From Thermoproteus sp. UBA157 (lineage in GTDB: Archaea > Thermoproteota > Thermoprotei > Thermoproteales > Thermoproteaceae), in contig DANS01000043.1 in NCBI GenBank assembly GCA_002497345.1, positions 46,624 through 52,278 of the forward strand: a stretch of 5,655 bases of DNA. The letters run 5' to 3'. The notes below the pieces were generated by a model, which was not told where the DNA came from, ran no database searches, and saw only the letters and a program-made list of their open reading frames with translations. Position 1 is the first letter of the stretch. Each line of letters begins with the position of its first letter. A program made the position numbers and the translations under genes. Positions 1 through 5,582 of this stretch are shown piece after piece.

Positions 1-406
1 CCACGGCTAGGCCGTAGCCGAGGGCTATGTGGCTCTTCTCGTCCATTTTGCCGAAGCTGCGGTAGTAGAAGCCTATCAACGGCAACGAGATGGCTACGCC
101 GAAAGCTATGGCCACGCCCCACACAGGCCAGAGCAAGACGCCGGCGGCGTTGGTGAATATCGGCATTAAGCCGGCGAGGAACACGGTAATGATAGTGCCG
201 AAGACGCCCCCTATTGCGTATATAAATATGAGGTAGCGCGAGAGGCCCTTGACTATATCGAAGTAGCGCTCGTCGTTTTTCCTCAAGCCTATCAGCTCAA
301 GGGTGGGCAGAAGCCACGTCAAGCCGAGCACCGTGTAGACGAGCGGCAGATGCACAGCGAAGGCCCAAGCGATGAGCCCGACCACGATGGCTGTTACGGC
401 GTCCAT
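1..406 (-). CDS. cydA': CydA'-like second subunit of an archaeal bd-family oxidase (3' end missing)
   Basis: This is an integral membrane protein cut by the left edge; the first 135 residues are visible. It is a paralogue of the CydA encoded just upstream, not a CydB. It has His19 at the same position in TM1, the FGT turn in TM2 (residues 69-71) and an LPL motif in TM3 (108-110), all alignable with its neighbour. TM helices lie near residues 5-38, 57-82 and 90-115. The acidic residues seen in CydA are absent: the Glu74 position is Thr, and the two TM3 glutamates align with about Gly97 and Val104. That pattern fits the CydA' partner of the archaeal CydAA' oxidases, which replaces CydB. The ATG follows the cydA stop after one base and has a GGGGAG Shine-Dalgarno at 414-419, so the two are co-transcribed and probably translationally coupled. 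Whether it binds heme cannot be judged from this part. The quinol-loop region and C-terminus lie outside the window. Confidence 0.8.
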   Translation of the reverse strand, partial: MDAVTAIVVGLIAWAFAVHLPLVYTVLGLTWLLPTLELIGLRKNDERYFDIVKGLSRYLIFIYAIGGVFGTIITVFLAGLMPIFTNAAGVLLWPVWGVAIAFGVAISLPLIGFYYRSFGKMDEKSHIALGYGLAV

Positions 407-407
407 A

Positions 408-1769
408 TCAGTACTCCCCGAGCACCCTCTTCAGTATCTTGGGCGGCTTCGCCAACGCCAGATACACCATGTAGCCCGCGAGCGCCGGCATGGCGATCTC
501 CACGATTATTATAAGCGCGGCGAGCCACGGGGATAGCTGAAGCGTCGGGTTGAAGAGGCCTCCGGGCCCCACGGGCAAGCCGATTATCTGCGGCGGCCCG
601 TCGGCGCTTGGGGCCGAGCTCACCAGTATGAACGGATAGCGGCCAGACTCCGCAGCGACGGCGCCTCCTATTGAGGCCAAAGCGGCGAGCGCGGGTATCA
701 GGTATATGCTCGGCTTCAGCAGAGGCGGCACTATGCGCTTGAACAAGCCGAAGCGGAAGTAGAGCCCGATGCCCGCGGTGAGTATGCCCAGCAGTATCCC
801 TCCCGCCACCATGAGGCCGAGGTAGAATATCCAGACCCAATCGGGCGGCCTTATGTCGGCGGGCCACGAGTAGTAGCCCCAGAACTGGTGGTTAAAATCG
901 CCATATGCTACGAAGCTGGTCAGAGGATCTGGCCTAAGCCCAGACCAGAACATGCCCTCCAGCGCGGCCAACTTCAGCGGGTCGTGCTCCAGCACTAGCT
1001 CTCCCTGGAGATGGCCGAGCACCGCGCCCTCTATGAGGACCAACACAGCAACGGTGGGCGCCACCAGCCTGAGCAGCTTGATTTGCCACTCCTTCTTCTC
1101 CTTGAGGTAGAGGTAGAGGACTACTCCGATAACGCCCGACCAGCTGAGTATAACCGCGGCCAATATGCCGTGGAATATAAAGACGTTGGCGCCCCACCAG
1201 AATATGTTCCAAACCTCGGTCGGGTTCTGGAAAACGGCGAGCCAAGTTATAGCCCCCGCTATGTTCTTCCCCTGCTCGGCCAAGTTGACGAGCTGGAGGC
1301 CGGGGGGAGCCACGCTGAGCGCCGACATGACCGCCAAGATGTTGTAGGCGGAGTAGTAGCCTCCTATCGCGGCCAACAGCCCTATTGTCCAGTGCACCCA
1401 CTGGTTCGAGAAGCGGTTCCAAGTGAAGGTGTACAGCGGGAGAAATATGACCTCGAAAAGGAAGGCGAACAGCTCGAGGAAGAAGGGCAGAGCTATGGCA
1501 CTCCCTATTATCGCTATGAAGTTGGACCATATGGTCACCAGCCCGAACTCGACGAGCGTCCCAAAGGCGGCCCCAACGCCGAAAAAGATCGTGGCGGCTA
1601 TGTTGAACTTCTTGGCCAGGTTGAGCCAATCTTGGTCGTGCCTCCTAAGCCAGAGATACTCGCCGATGACCGCAAGCGCTATGGTGCCCAGAAACGACGA
1701 CGCCAGCGATAAATGGGCCAATATGCCTATTGCCGATACCAATCTTGCGAGATCGAGTTCCGGCAACAT
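408..1769 (-). CDS. cydA: Cytochrome bd-type quinol oxidase subunit I (CydA of the archaeal CydAA' type)
   Basis: This is the catalytic subunit of a membrane quinol:O2 reductase, 453 residues with about nine TM helices. Compared by eye with E. coli CydA, the following are conserved: His19 (heme ligand), Glu74, the TM3 glutamates Glu99 and Glu106 of the proton path, Ser140, Met320 (E. coli M393, heme b558), and Glu374 and Arg377 in a shortened ESGRYPF version of the ExGRQPW motif (E. coli E445/R448). The quinol loop keeps K266-LAAL-E271, matching E. coli K252/E257. The b558 histidine is probably His200. It sits 23 residues before the Lys ending that helix, as in E. coli, but nine residues further from the preceding Asn-Pro. 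The protein is shorter than E. coli CydA, mainly through a short Q loop. It leads a two-gene unit with cydA' and has its own TATA box 22-23 nt before the ATG, with no Shine-Dalgarno, so it is probably leaderless. Archaeal CydAA' from Caldivirga is reported to be active with only b-type hemes; the heme type here cannot be read from sequence. Confidence 0.92.
   Translation of the reverse strand: MLPELDLARLVSAIGILAHLSLASSFLGTIALAVIGEYLWLRRHDQDWLNLAKKFNIAATIFFGVGAAFGTLVEFGLVTIWSNFIAIIGSAIALPFFLELFAFLFEVIFLPLYTFTWNRFSNQWVHWTIGLLAAIGGYYSAYNILAVMSALSVAPPGLQLVNLAEQGKNIAGAITWLAVFQNPTEVWNIFWWGANVFIFHGILAAVILSWSGVIGVVLYLYLKEKKEWQIKLLRLVAPTVAVLVLIEGAVLGHLQGELVLEHDPLKLAALEGMFWSGLRPDPLTSFVAYGDFNHQFWGYYSWPADIRPPDWVWIFYLGLMVAGGILLGILTAGIGLYFRFGLFKRIVPPLLKPSIYLIPALAALASIGGAVAAESGRYPFILVSSAPSADGPPQIIGLPVGPGGLFNPTLQLSPWLAALIIIVEIAMPALAGYMVYLALAKPPKILKRVLGEY
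414..419 (-). promoter_or_regulatory. Shine-Dalgarno of cydA'
   Basis: GGGGAG lies inside the last codons of cydA, seven nucleotides before the cydA' ATG. It complements the archaeal 16S rRNA 3' end (CCUCC). It supports the chosen start and contrasts with the promoter-proximal genes here, which have no such site. Confidence 0.65.
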
Positions 1770-1787
1770 GTAGTACAGAAATTCGTT

Positions 1788-1804
1788 CTTTAAAAGGTTT
1801 TCTT
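1788..1804 (-). promoter_or_regulatory. BRE/TATA promoter of cydAA'
   Basis: On the minus strand a purine-rich BRE-like stretch (AAGAAAACC, 1804-1796) runs into TTTTAAAG (1795-1788). The TATA centre is 22-23 nt before the cydA ATG, so transcription should begin at or next to the start codon. The 16 nt before the ATG contain no Shine-Dalgarno, which agrees with a leaderless mRNA. The promoter overlaps the inner copy of an 18-bp tandem repeat. Confidence 0.6.
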
Positions 1805-1828
1805 CCTACCAAAGATTTTCTTCTTACC
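1793..1828 (-). repeat. Tandem 18-bp imperfect repeat over the cydA promoter
   Basis: Two adjoining 18-bp units, 1811-1828 and 1793-1810, match at 16 of 18 positions. The minus-strand consensus is GGTARGAAGAAAAYCTTT. The inner unit contains the BRE and reaches into the TATA box. The flanking 18-mers do not continue the pattern. A head-to-tail pair at this position suggests an operator for a transcription factor binding in tandem. That role is inferred from position only. Confidence 0.6.
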
Positions 1829-1839
1829 AGTATTCCACT

Positions 1840-1881
1840 TCTCAGGGAATTAATTACTTAATAAATTTTTACTATAATTCG
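1840..1881 (-). other. AT-rich intergenic segment, possible terminator of the upstream gene
   Basis: Right after the stop of the threonine-synthase-like gene the sequence becomes very AT-rich, with short T runs on the minus strand (around 1851-1866) and a weak inverted repeat ATTAA/TTAAT. Archaeal transcription often ends at T-rich stretches, so the upstream transcript may stop here. A second TATA-like element (TTTATTAA, about 1858-1865) could also give a longer cydA leader. Neither reading is strong. Confidence 0.3.
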
Positions 1882-2973
1882 CTATATATTTATCCTATAT
1901 ACTCTCGATTTTTTTCTCCCAGTTATCTTAAGATCGTAAGCGATAAGACCTTTAGCTCTAAGTGAGTTTAGCGCTTTGTAAACCCCCCTCAACGTGGGCC
2001 GCTTGCCAAGAGCCTCCCATATCTCGTAGGCGGTCATCTCCTTGTTTTTCAACAACCCCAATATCTGCGCTTGGAGGCCGCCGACCTCCCTTCTGGCGCG
2101 ATACGGCCTCCTCAAGCCCGTGCCGGTTATCACGGCCACGGCGTTTTTCTCCGCCGACGCAGCCACGTAGGCCATAGCTGAGAGCGGCTTCGCGTAGAGG
2201 CCCCTCTTCGCGAGCCTCACAGACGCGGCGACCGCCTCGGAGTCCTCGACCTCGACTATCTCGGCGCCCTTGGACTTGAGCCAAAGTGCTATCTCCGACA
2301 AGGGCGCGCCCTTATGTGCGGCCAACAACAACAAAGGCATGTGCGCAAGGCCCCACTCCTCCAACTCCTTGAAGCCTTGATATACGGCCAACGCCAGAAG
2401 CCCCCTCTCGAGCGGAACTGCGACCGCCTCGACGTTGCCTAGATGTTCGTGGAGCTCGTAGGCCAAGGTCTTCACGCCCGCTAGGAAGTAGGGGTCTCCG
2501 TAAGTTATATCGGACGCCGGCGCCTCCCCGAAGTGCACCTCGACGCGCGGCAGGCCAGCTAGCAGTATGAAATCCCCGTAGACGGCCTTGGCAGGGTCCA
2601 TATAGACGTCCACCTCGACGCCTTTAGCCGAGAGGTACGTCGCCACGGACAAGGAGAAGTCCTCGAGGAACTCGAGCGAGGCCCTGCTGCCCTCATACGC
2701 GGAGGCCAACACGGCCGAGCCCCTATCCATTATGGAGCCGGTCGGGTTCTTGGACTCGTCCTTGACCAACACCCCGTCTACCCTCTTGAGCGGCGTGAGG
2801 CCCTCTCCCAGCGAAACGCCCTTCCTAACGCCTATGGCCGAGGAGTACCTCCATATAGTGGGCTCCGACTTGTCCACTTGGAGCCTCCCAGGCGGCTCTG
2901 GCATCAGCGGGAAGCCGCACTTGGGACAAGCCCTCCCCCGCCCCCTGTAGCCGCACCTAGGGCACCGAAGCAT
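1882..2973 (-). CDS. Threonine-synthase-like pseudoenzyme with zinc ribbon and winged-helix domain
   Basis: The 363-residue protein has three parts. Residues 1-20 form a zinc ribbon (Cys4, Cys7, Cys16, Cys19), as found at the start of many threonine synthases. Residues about 40-290 follow the fold-type II PLP pattern of ThrC: SLGEGLTPL (54-62), then VKDESKNPTGS (70-80). The catalytic motif GSFKDRG reads GSIMDRG, with Met82 where the Schiff-base lysine should be. The STGN loop that holds PLP is replaced (Asp105 at the Asn position), and the glycine loop PxGNGG is PLERGL (187-192). Only the late TGTGL (283-287) looks intact. Residues about 298-363 look like a winged helix (QAQILGLLKNKEMTAYEIWEAL, a second helix with VYKALNSLRAKGL, then a basic wing). 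The protein therefore cannot form an internal aldimine and is probably a DNA-binding regulator whose former enzyme domain may sense a ligand. It overlaps the epimerase gene by 17 nt. Its ligand and targets are unknown. Confidence 0.85.
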   Translation of the reverse strand: MLRCPRCGYRGRGRACPKCGFPLMPEPPGRLQVDKSEPTIWRYSSAIGVRKGVSLGEGLTPLKRVDGVLVKDESKNPTGSIMDRGSAVLASAYEGSRASLEFLEDFSLSVATYLSAKGVEVDVYMDPAKAVYGDFILLAGLPRVEVHFGEAPASDITYGDPYFLAGVKTLAYELHEHLGNVEAVAVPLERGLLALAVYQGFKELEEWGLAHMPLLLLAAHKGAPLSEIALWLKSKGAEIVEVEDSEAVAASVRLAKRGLYAKPLSAMAYVAASAEKNAVAVITGTGLRRPYRARREVGGLQAQILGLLKNKEMTAYEIWEALGKRPTLRGVYKALNSLRAKGLIAYDLKITGRKKSRVYRINI

Positions 2974-3907
2974 CCAACTCCTTGACCAGCTCGAGGGCGG
3001 CTCGCTCGACGGCCTCCTTGGACCCCATCCTCGGCGTCCAGAAGGCGTACTCCTCCAGCTTCTTTATGCTCAAGAGCATGGTCTTGACGTCGCCGGGCCA
3101 GCCCCTGCCATCTGGGGTGGCCGGCTTGAAGACCAACTTCGGCGAAAGCCCCATGGCCTTGGCTACCGCCGCGGCTATGTCCTTGACGGACGCCGAATCT
3201 CTGTTGCCCACGTTGAGGGCCAGAAACGGCTGGCGGTCCTCCAAGAACCTCCTCCACGCAGCCACGGTGGCCTCCACCGCGTCCGAGACGTGTAGGTACG
3301 ACTTGGTCTGGGTCCCGTCGCCCAACACCTCGAGGACCTCTGGGTTCCTCCTCAGCTTGACGATGAAGTCGTATATCGCGCCGTGTCTCAGCCGGGGGCC
3401 CACGATGTTGGCGTATCTGAGGGCGAGGCACCTAACGCCGTAAAGCCTTCCGTATGTGCCGCAGAGGACCTCGCCGGCGGCCTTGGCGGCTCCGTAGACC
3501 GATATGGGGGCTACGGGCGCTTCCTCGGGCGTGGGCAATACGGCCGCGTCGCCGTAGACTGTAGACGACGAGGCGAAGACGAAGACCTCCACGTCGTTTT
3601 TCCTGGACCACTCGAGGACGTTGAACGTGGCCAGGACGTTCTCGTCGAAGTGGATCTTTGGGTCCGTCGCGCTCACCCTCACCTCGGGGTTCGCTGCGAA
3701 GTGAAACACTGCGTCCACGCGGCCTACGCCGTCGCCCCATCCGGCGTTTTTGAGATCCCCGACTATTAGGCGCGCCTTGGGGTTCACGTGCTCCCTCCTG
3801 CCCGTCGACAGGTTGTCCACTACGACGACTTCGTGGCCCAGCTCCACCAGCTTGTCGACCAGATGGCTGCCGATGAAGCCGGCTCCTCCCGTGACCAGAA
3901 CCCTCAT
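2957..3907 (-). CDS. NAD-dependent nucleotide-sugar epimerase/dehydratase (UDP-glucose 4-epimerase type)
   Basis: This is a cytosolic short-chain dehydrogenase of the extended (GalE-like) class, 316 residues, the usual length. The Rossmann motif GGAGFIG is at 7-13, followed by the acidic end of beta-2, Asp31-Asn32-Leu33-Ser34-Thr35-Gly36, typical of NAD-using sugar epimerases. HFAA is at 69-72. The catalytic serine lies in SSSTVYG (113-119), and Tyr138 and Lys142 form the YxxxK pair. RYANIVGPR (164-172) and the SYLHVSDAV segment (203-211) are the usual substrate-side motifs. It probably interconverts UDP-glucose and UDP-galactose or a related sugar; the exact substrate cannot be read from sequence. 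It follows a flippase gene after 23 bp and overlaps the next gene by 17 nt. A TATA box 23 nt before the ATG suggests it can also start its own leaderless transcript. The combination points to glycan synthesis for the cell surface. Confidence 0.88.
   Translation of the reverse strand: MRVLVTGGAGFIGSHLVDKLVELGHEVVVVDNLSTGRREHVNPKARLIVGDLKNAGWGDGVGRVDAVFHFAANPEVRVSATDPKIHFDENVLATFNVLEWSRKNDVEVFVFASSSTVYGDAAVLPTPEEAPVAPISVYGAAKAAGEVLCGTYGRLYGVRCLALRYANIVGPRLRHGAIYDFIVKLRRNPEVLEVLGDGTQTKSYLHVSDAVEATVAAWRRFLEDRQPFLALNVGNRDSASVKDIAAAVAKAMGLSPKLVFKPATPDGRGWPGDVKTMLLSIKKLEEYAFWTPRMGSKEAVERAALELVKELDASVP
2978..2983 (-). promoter_or_regulatory. Shine-Dalgarno of the threonine-synthase-like gene
   Basis: AAGGAG lies within the end of the epimerase gene, four nucleotides before the ATG at 2973. 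It supports this start and translation from a shared mRNA with the epimerase. Confidence 0.5.
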
Positions 3908-3921
3908 GTAACTACGTAGAT

Positions 3922-3939
3922 CCCCTTTTATTATCTTTC
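3922..3939 (-). promoter_or_regulatory. BRE/TATA promoter of the epimerase gene, overlapping the flippase stop codon
   Basis: The minus strand reads GAAAGATAATAAAAGGGG. The centre is about 23 nt before the epimerase ATG. The TAA stop of the flippase (3933-3931) forms part of the TATA element. The core AAAGATAATAAA is the same as in the flippase promoter, at the same distance from the start codon to within one base. Confidence 0.6.
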
Positions 3940-5445
3940 GCCGAGCCTCCCCAGTAGTAACAATAGGTTCCTCAACGCCGCGAGGAGGAGCTCCCTGAAG
4001 TTCCTCGAGAGCGCCGCGGATAGCCCCACGTATACCGCCGCGGTTATCGACAACGCTGCGGCCACCTCGGCCAGCGATATGTACACGGAGCTAACAAGGG
4101 GCATGCGCAACAGCCTAGAGACGAAATACAAGACGGCGGAGGACGCCGCGAGCGGCGGCAAGTAGTCCGCCAAGAAGGGCCTCCAATCGATCACCCTAGA
4201 TCTCCTCTCGGTCATCGCCAGCCTGAAGGCCAAGGCCGCCGCGTTGGCGAGTAGCGAGGCCGCGACGACTCCCATAATAGCGTAGTACTCAACGCCGAGC
4301 CGCCTCGAGAGCTCCACCAGCGGGATAATGGAGCCCAGATAAATCGCCGTGAACAACAGCTCGGCCAAATGGGCGTATAGGACGAGGCTTCCGAGATACG
4401 ACCTAGCTCTTATCTCGCCGGCTTGGATATCTCTTCTATCCACGCCTTGCATTATATTTGTCAAGAAATAGTTGAGGTTGCCGATTACGTTAGCCGCGGA
4501 CCACAAGAAGAGGGGCAGGGACAAGGCAGCGACGTATTGCCGCTCCCCCGGCCTGAGGAAGTTGACGTAGTACGGCTCGAAGAATATGTACGATAGGGAG
4601 ATTATGGTGCTCAGAGCCATGACCATAAGCAAATCCTTATGGAGCCCGCCTCTGCGGCCCTCCAGGAGCTCCCCGTACGTTATCCCCGATATCAGCGTTG
4701 AGAACGCGTACGGCTTGGACAACATGAAGAACATGTACCAGAGCCCCGCTTGCTCCAAAGCGCCGAATACGCCTATGAAGGCCGCGTCGAGGGATCTGAA
4801 GGCGTTGATAGCGTAGCCCATCAGCGGCACCCACGAGGCGTGCGCTATCTCCCTCAGATACCGCCTAAGCGATGAGGGAACGTAGTACTTAGCGGCGTGT
4901 CGAAGCCCGTACAACGCCGGCACGGCAGTTATGGCGACGGAGCTCCACAAGACGGCTGCGACGGACCACCCGGCCGCATATATCACGCCTATGGCCGCCA
5001 GCTTGGCGGCGGCTTGTAGCAAGTTCGAGTAGACGAAACGGCCTCTGTCCTTCACCATGAGCACCGAGGAGGCCGCCGACGAGATGTACGTGAACAGCTC
5101 GCTCGCTAGGGCGGTCGCCGCCACGAGCAGCCCGGAAGCCCCCAGCTTCCCCCACACAGTCGCCAAATAGCCCGCGGTGAGCCCGGCCGATGCGGCGAAG
5201 AACAAGGTTACGGCCCCCAAGACGGCCTTGAGGTCTAGGCCGCCATCTCTCGCAGTTATCCTGGGCAAGGCGAATCCCAGAACCGCGTTGGGCAGAAGCG
5301 AGAAGACCGTCGACGCGTTGAGGAGCGTGACGAGGCCGAGATCCTCGATGGGCAACTTGCGCGTTATGGCGACGTTGTAGAGGAGGCTGACGGCGAGAGT
5401 CACCAGCGACGTCAACGCTCCTAACAGCCTCAGATGGCGGGGCAC
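3931..5445 (-). CDS. Polysaccharide/oligosaccharide flippase (Wzx-like, MOP superfamily)
   Basis: This is a 504-residue polytopic membrane protein with about 12-14 hydrophobic helices, near residues 7-27, 37-60, 72-97, 101-124, 143-159, 161-181, 204-226, 232-254, 270-290, 303-330, 352-378, 386-410, 428-446 and 449-478. The N-terminus (first helix, then YNVAITRKLPIEDLGLVTLLNA at 23-44) resembles the start of Wzx/polysaccharide-export proteins, where a short loop with a conserved Gly links TM1 and TM2. Such proteins flip lipid-linked oligosaccharides across the membrane. Family assignment rests on overall pattern, since no catalytic motif exists. The start is GTG at 5445: a TGA lies five codons upstream in frame, no nearer ATG exists, and a TATA box is centred 22-23 nt upstream. 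No Shine-Dalgarno is present. The epimerase downstream suggests a shared glycan pathway. Substrate is unknown. Confidence 0.82.
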   Translation of the reverse strand: MPRHLRLLGALTSLVTLAVSLLYNVAITRKLPIEDLGLVTLLNASTVFSLLPNAVLGFALPRITARDGGLDLKAVLGAVTLFFAASAGLTAGYLATVWGKLGASGLLVAATALASELFTYISSAASSVLMVKDRGRFVYSNLLQAAAKLAAIGVIYAAGWSVAAVLWSSVAITAVPALYGLRHAAKYYVPSSLRRYLREIAHASWVPLMGYAINAFRSLDAAFIGVFGALEQAGLWYMFFMLSKPYAFSTLISGITYGELLEGRRGGLHKDLLMVMALSTIISLSYIFFEPYYVNFLRPGERQYVAALSLPLFLWSAANVIGNLNYFLTNIMQGVDRRDIQAGEIRARSYLGSLVLYAHLAELLFTAIYLGSIIPLVELSRRLGVEYYAIMGVVAASLLANAAALAFRLAMTERRSRVIDWRPFLADYLPPLAASSAVLYFVSRLLRMPLVSSVYISLAEVAAALSITAAVYVGLSAALSRNFRELLLAALRNLLLLLGRLGER

Positions 5446-5460
5446 GCAGAGGGCGCCTCA

Positions 5461-5477
5461 CCCTTTATTATCTTTTC
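5461..5477 (-). promoter_or_regulatory. BRE/TATA promoter of the flippase gene
   Basis: The minus strand reads GAAAAGATAATAAAGGG, centred 22-23 nt before the GTG start. It is nearly identical to the promoter of the epimerase gene, which supports both the GTG start and a leaderless transcript, and suggests the two genes have the same basal promoter strength. Confidence 0.6.
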
Positions 5478-5498
5478 AACGCCCTTATCCTCCCGCAA

Positions 5499-5582
5499 TC
5501 ACATCTTCCCAGGGCGGAATATCCTTTTGTCCATTTCCTCCAAGCCGCCCGCGATGGGCTTGAAGCCCATCTTGGCCGGAAC
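5499..5582 (-). pseudogene. Detached C-terminal tail of the CoA-transferase, after a premature stop
   Basis: Directly after the TAA at 5585-5583, and with no shift of frame, 27 codons read VPAKMGFKPIAGGLEEMDKR followed by IFRPGKM and a TGA at 5501-5499. This resembles the normal tail of the family (AxMxFxPI, then MDxRIF). A single change, for example GAA to TAA, would explain the interruption. The tail has no credible start of its own. Either the gene is decaying, the enzyme tolerates the loss, or the base is a sequence error. Confidence 0.6.

Noticed and set aside
1..406. Annotation as CydB (subunit II)
   Set aside because: The N-terminus aligns with CydA, including His19, the FGT turn and the TM3 LPL motif, rather than with CydB.
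1011..1712. A long open frame (233 codons) on the plus strand opposite cydA
   Set aside because: It is antisense to a clear cydA. The product is rich in Glu, Tyr, Arg and Gly with no recognisable domain, as expected for a mirror of membrane-protein codons in GC-rich DNA.
1770..1881. A tRNA, small RNA or CRISPR repeat in the intergenic gap
   Set aside because: No cloverleaf, GC-rich stem or spaced repeat is present. The only repeat is the adjoining 18-bp pair at the promoter.
1882..2973. Annotation as an active threonine synthase
   Set aside because: The PLP lysine is Met82, and the STGN and GNGG-type loops are gone, so the reaction cannot occur by the known mechanism.
4889..5461. A 190-codon minus-strand frame overlapping the flippase start
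   Set aside because: Its product is Arg/Gly-rich with no hydrophobic pattern, whereas the other frame gives a coherent polytopic membrane protein with a matching promoter.
5446..5498. A short gene between the CoA-transferase tail and the flippase, because GGGAGG precedes a TTG
   Set aside because: The TTG frame closes after three codons (TTG AAA AGA TAA). The segment is better explained by the flippase promoter.
5553..5571. A perfect palindrome with 9-bp arms around one central base, just after the premature stop
   Set aside because: It falls on codons for MGFKPI, which resemble the normal family tail, so coding constraint explains it. No T run follows as in a bacterial-type terminator, and archaea do not need hairpins.
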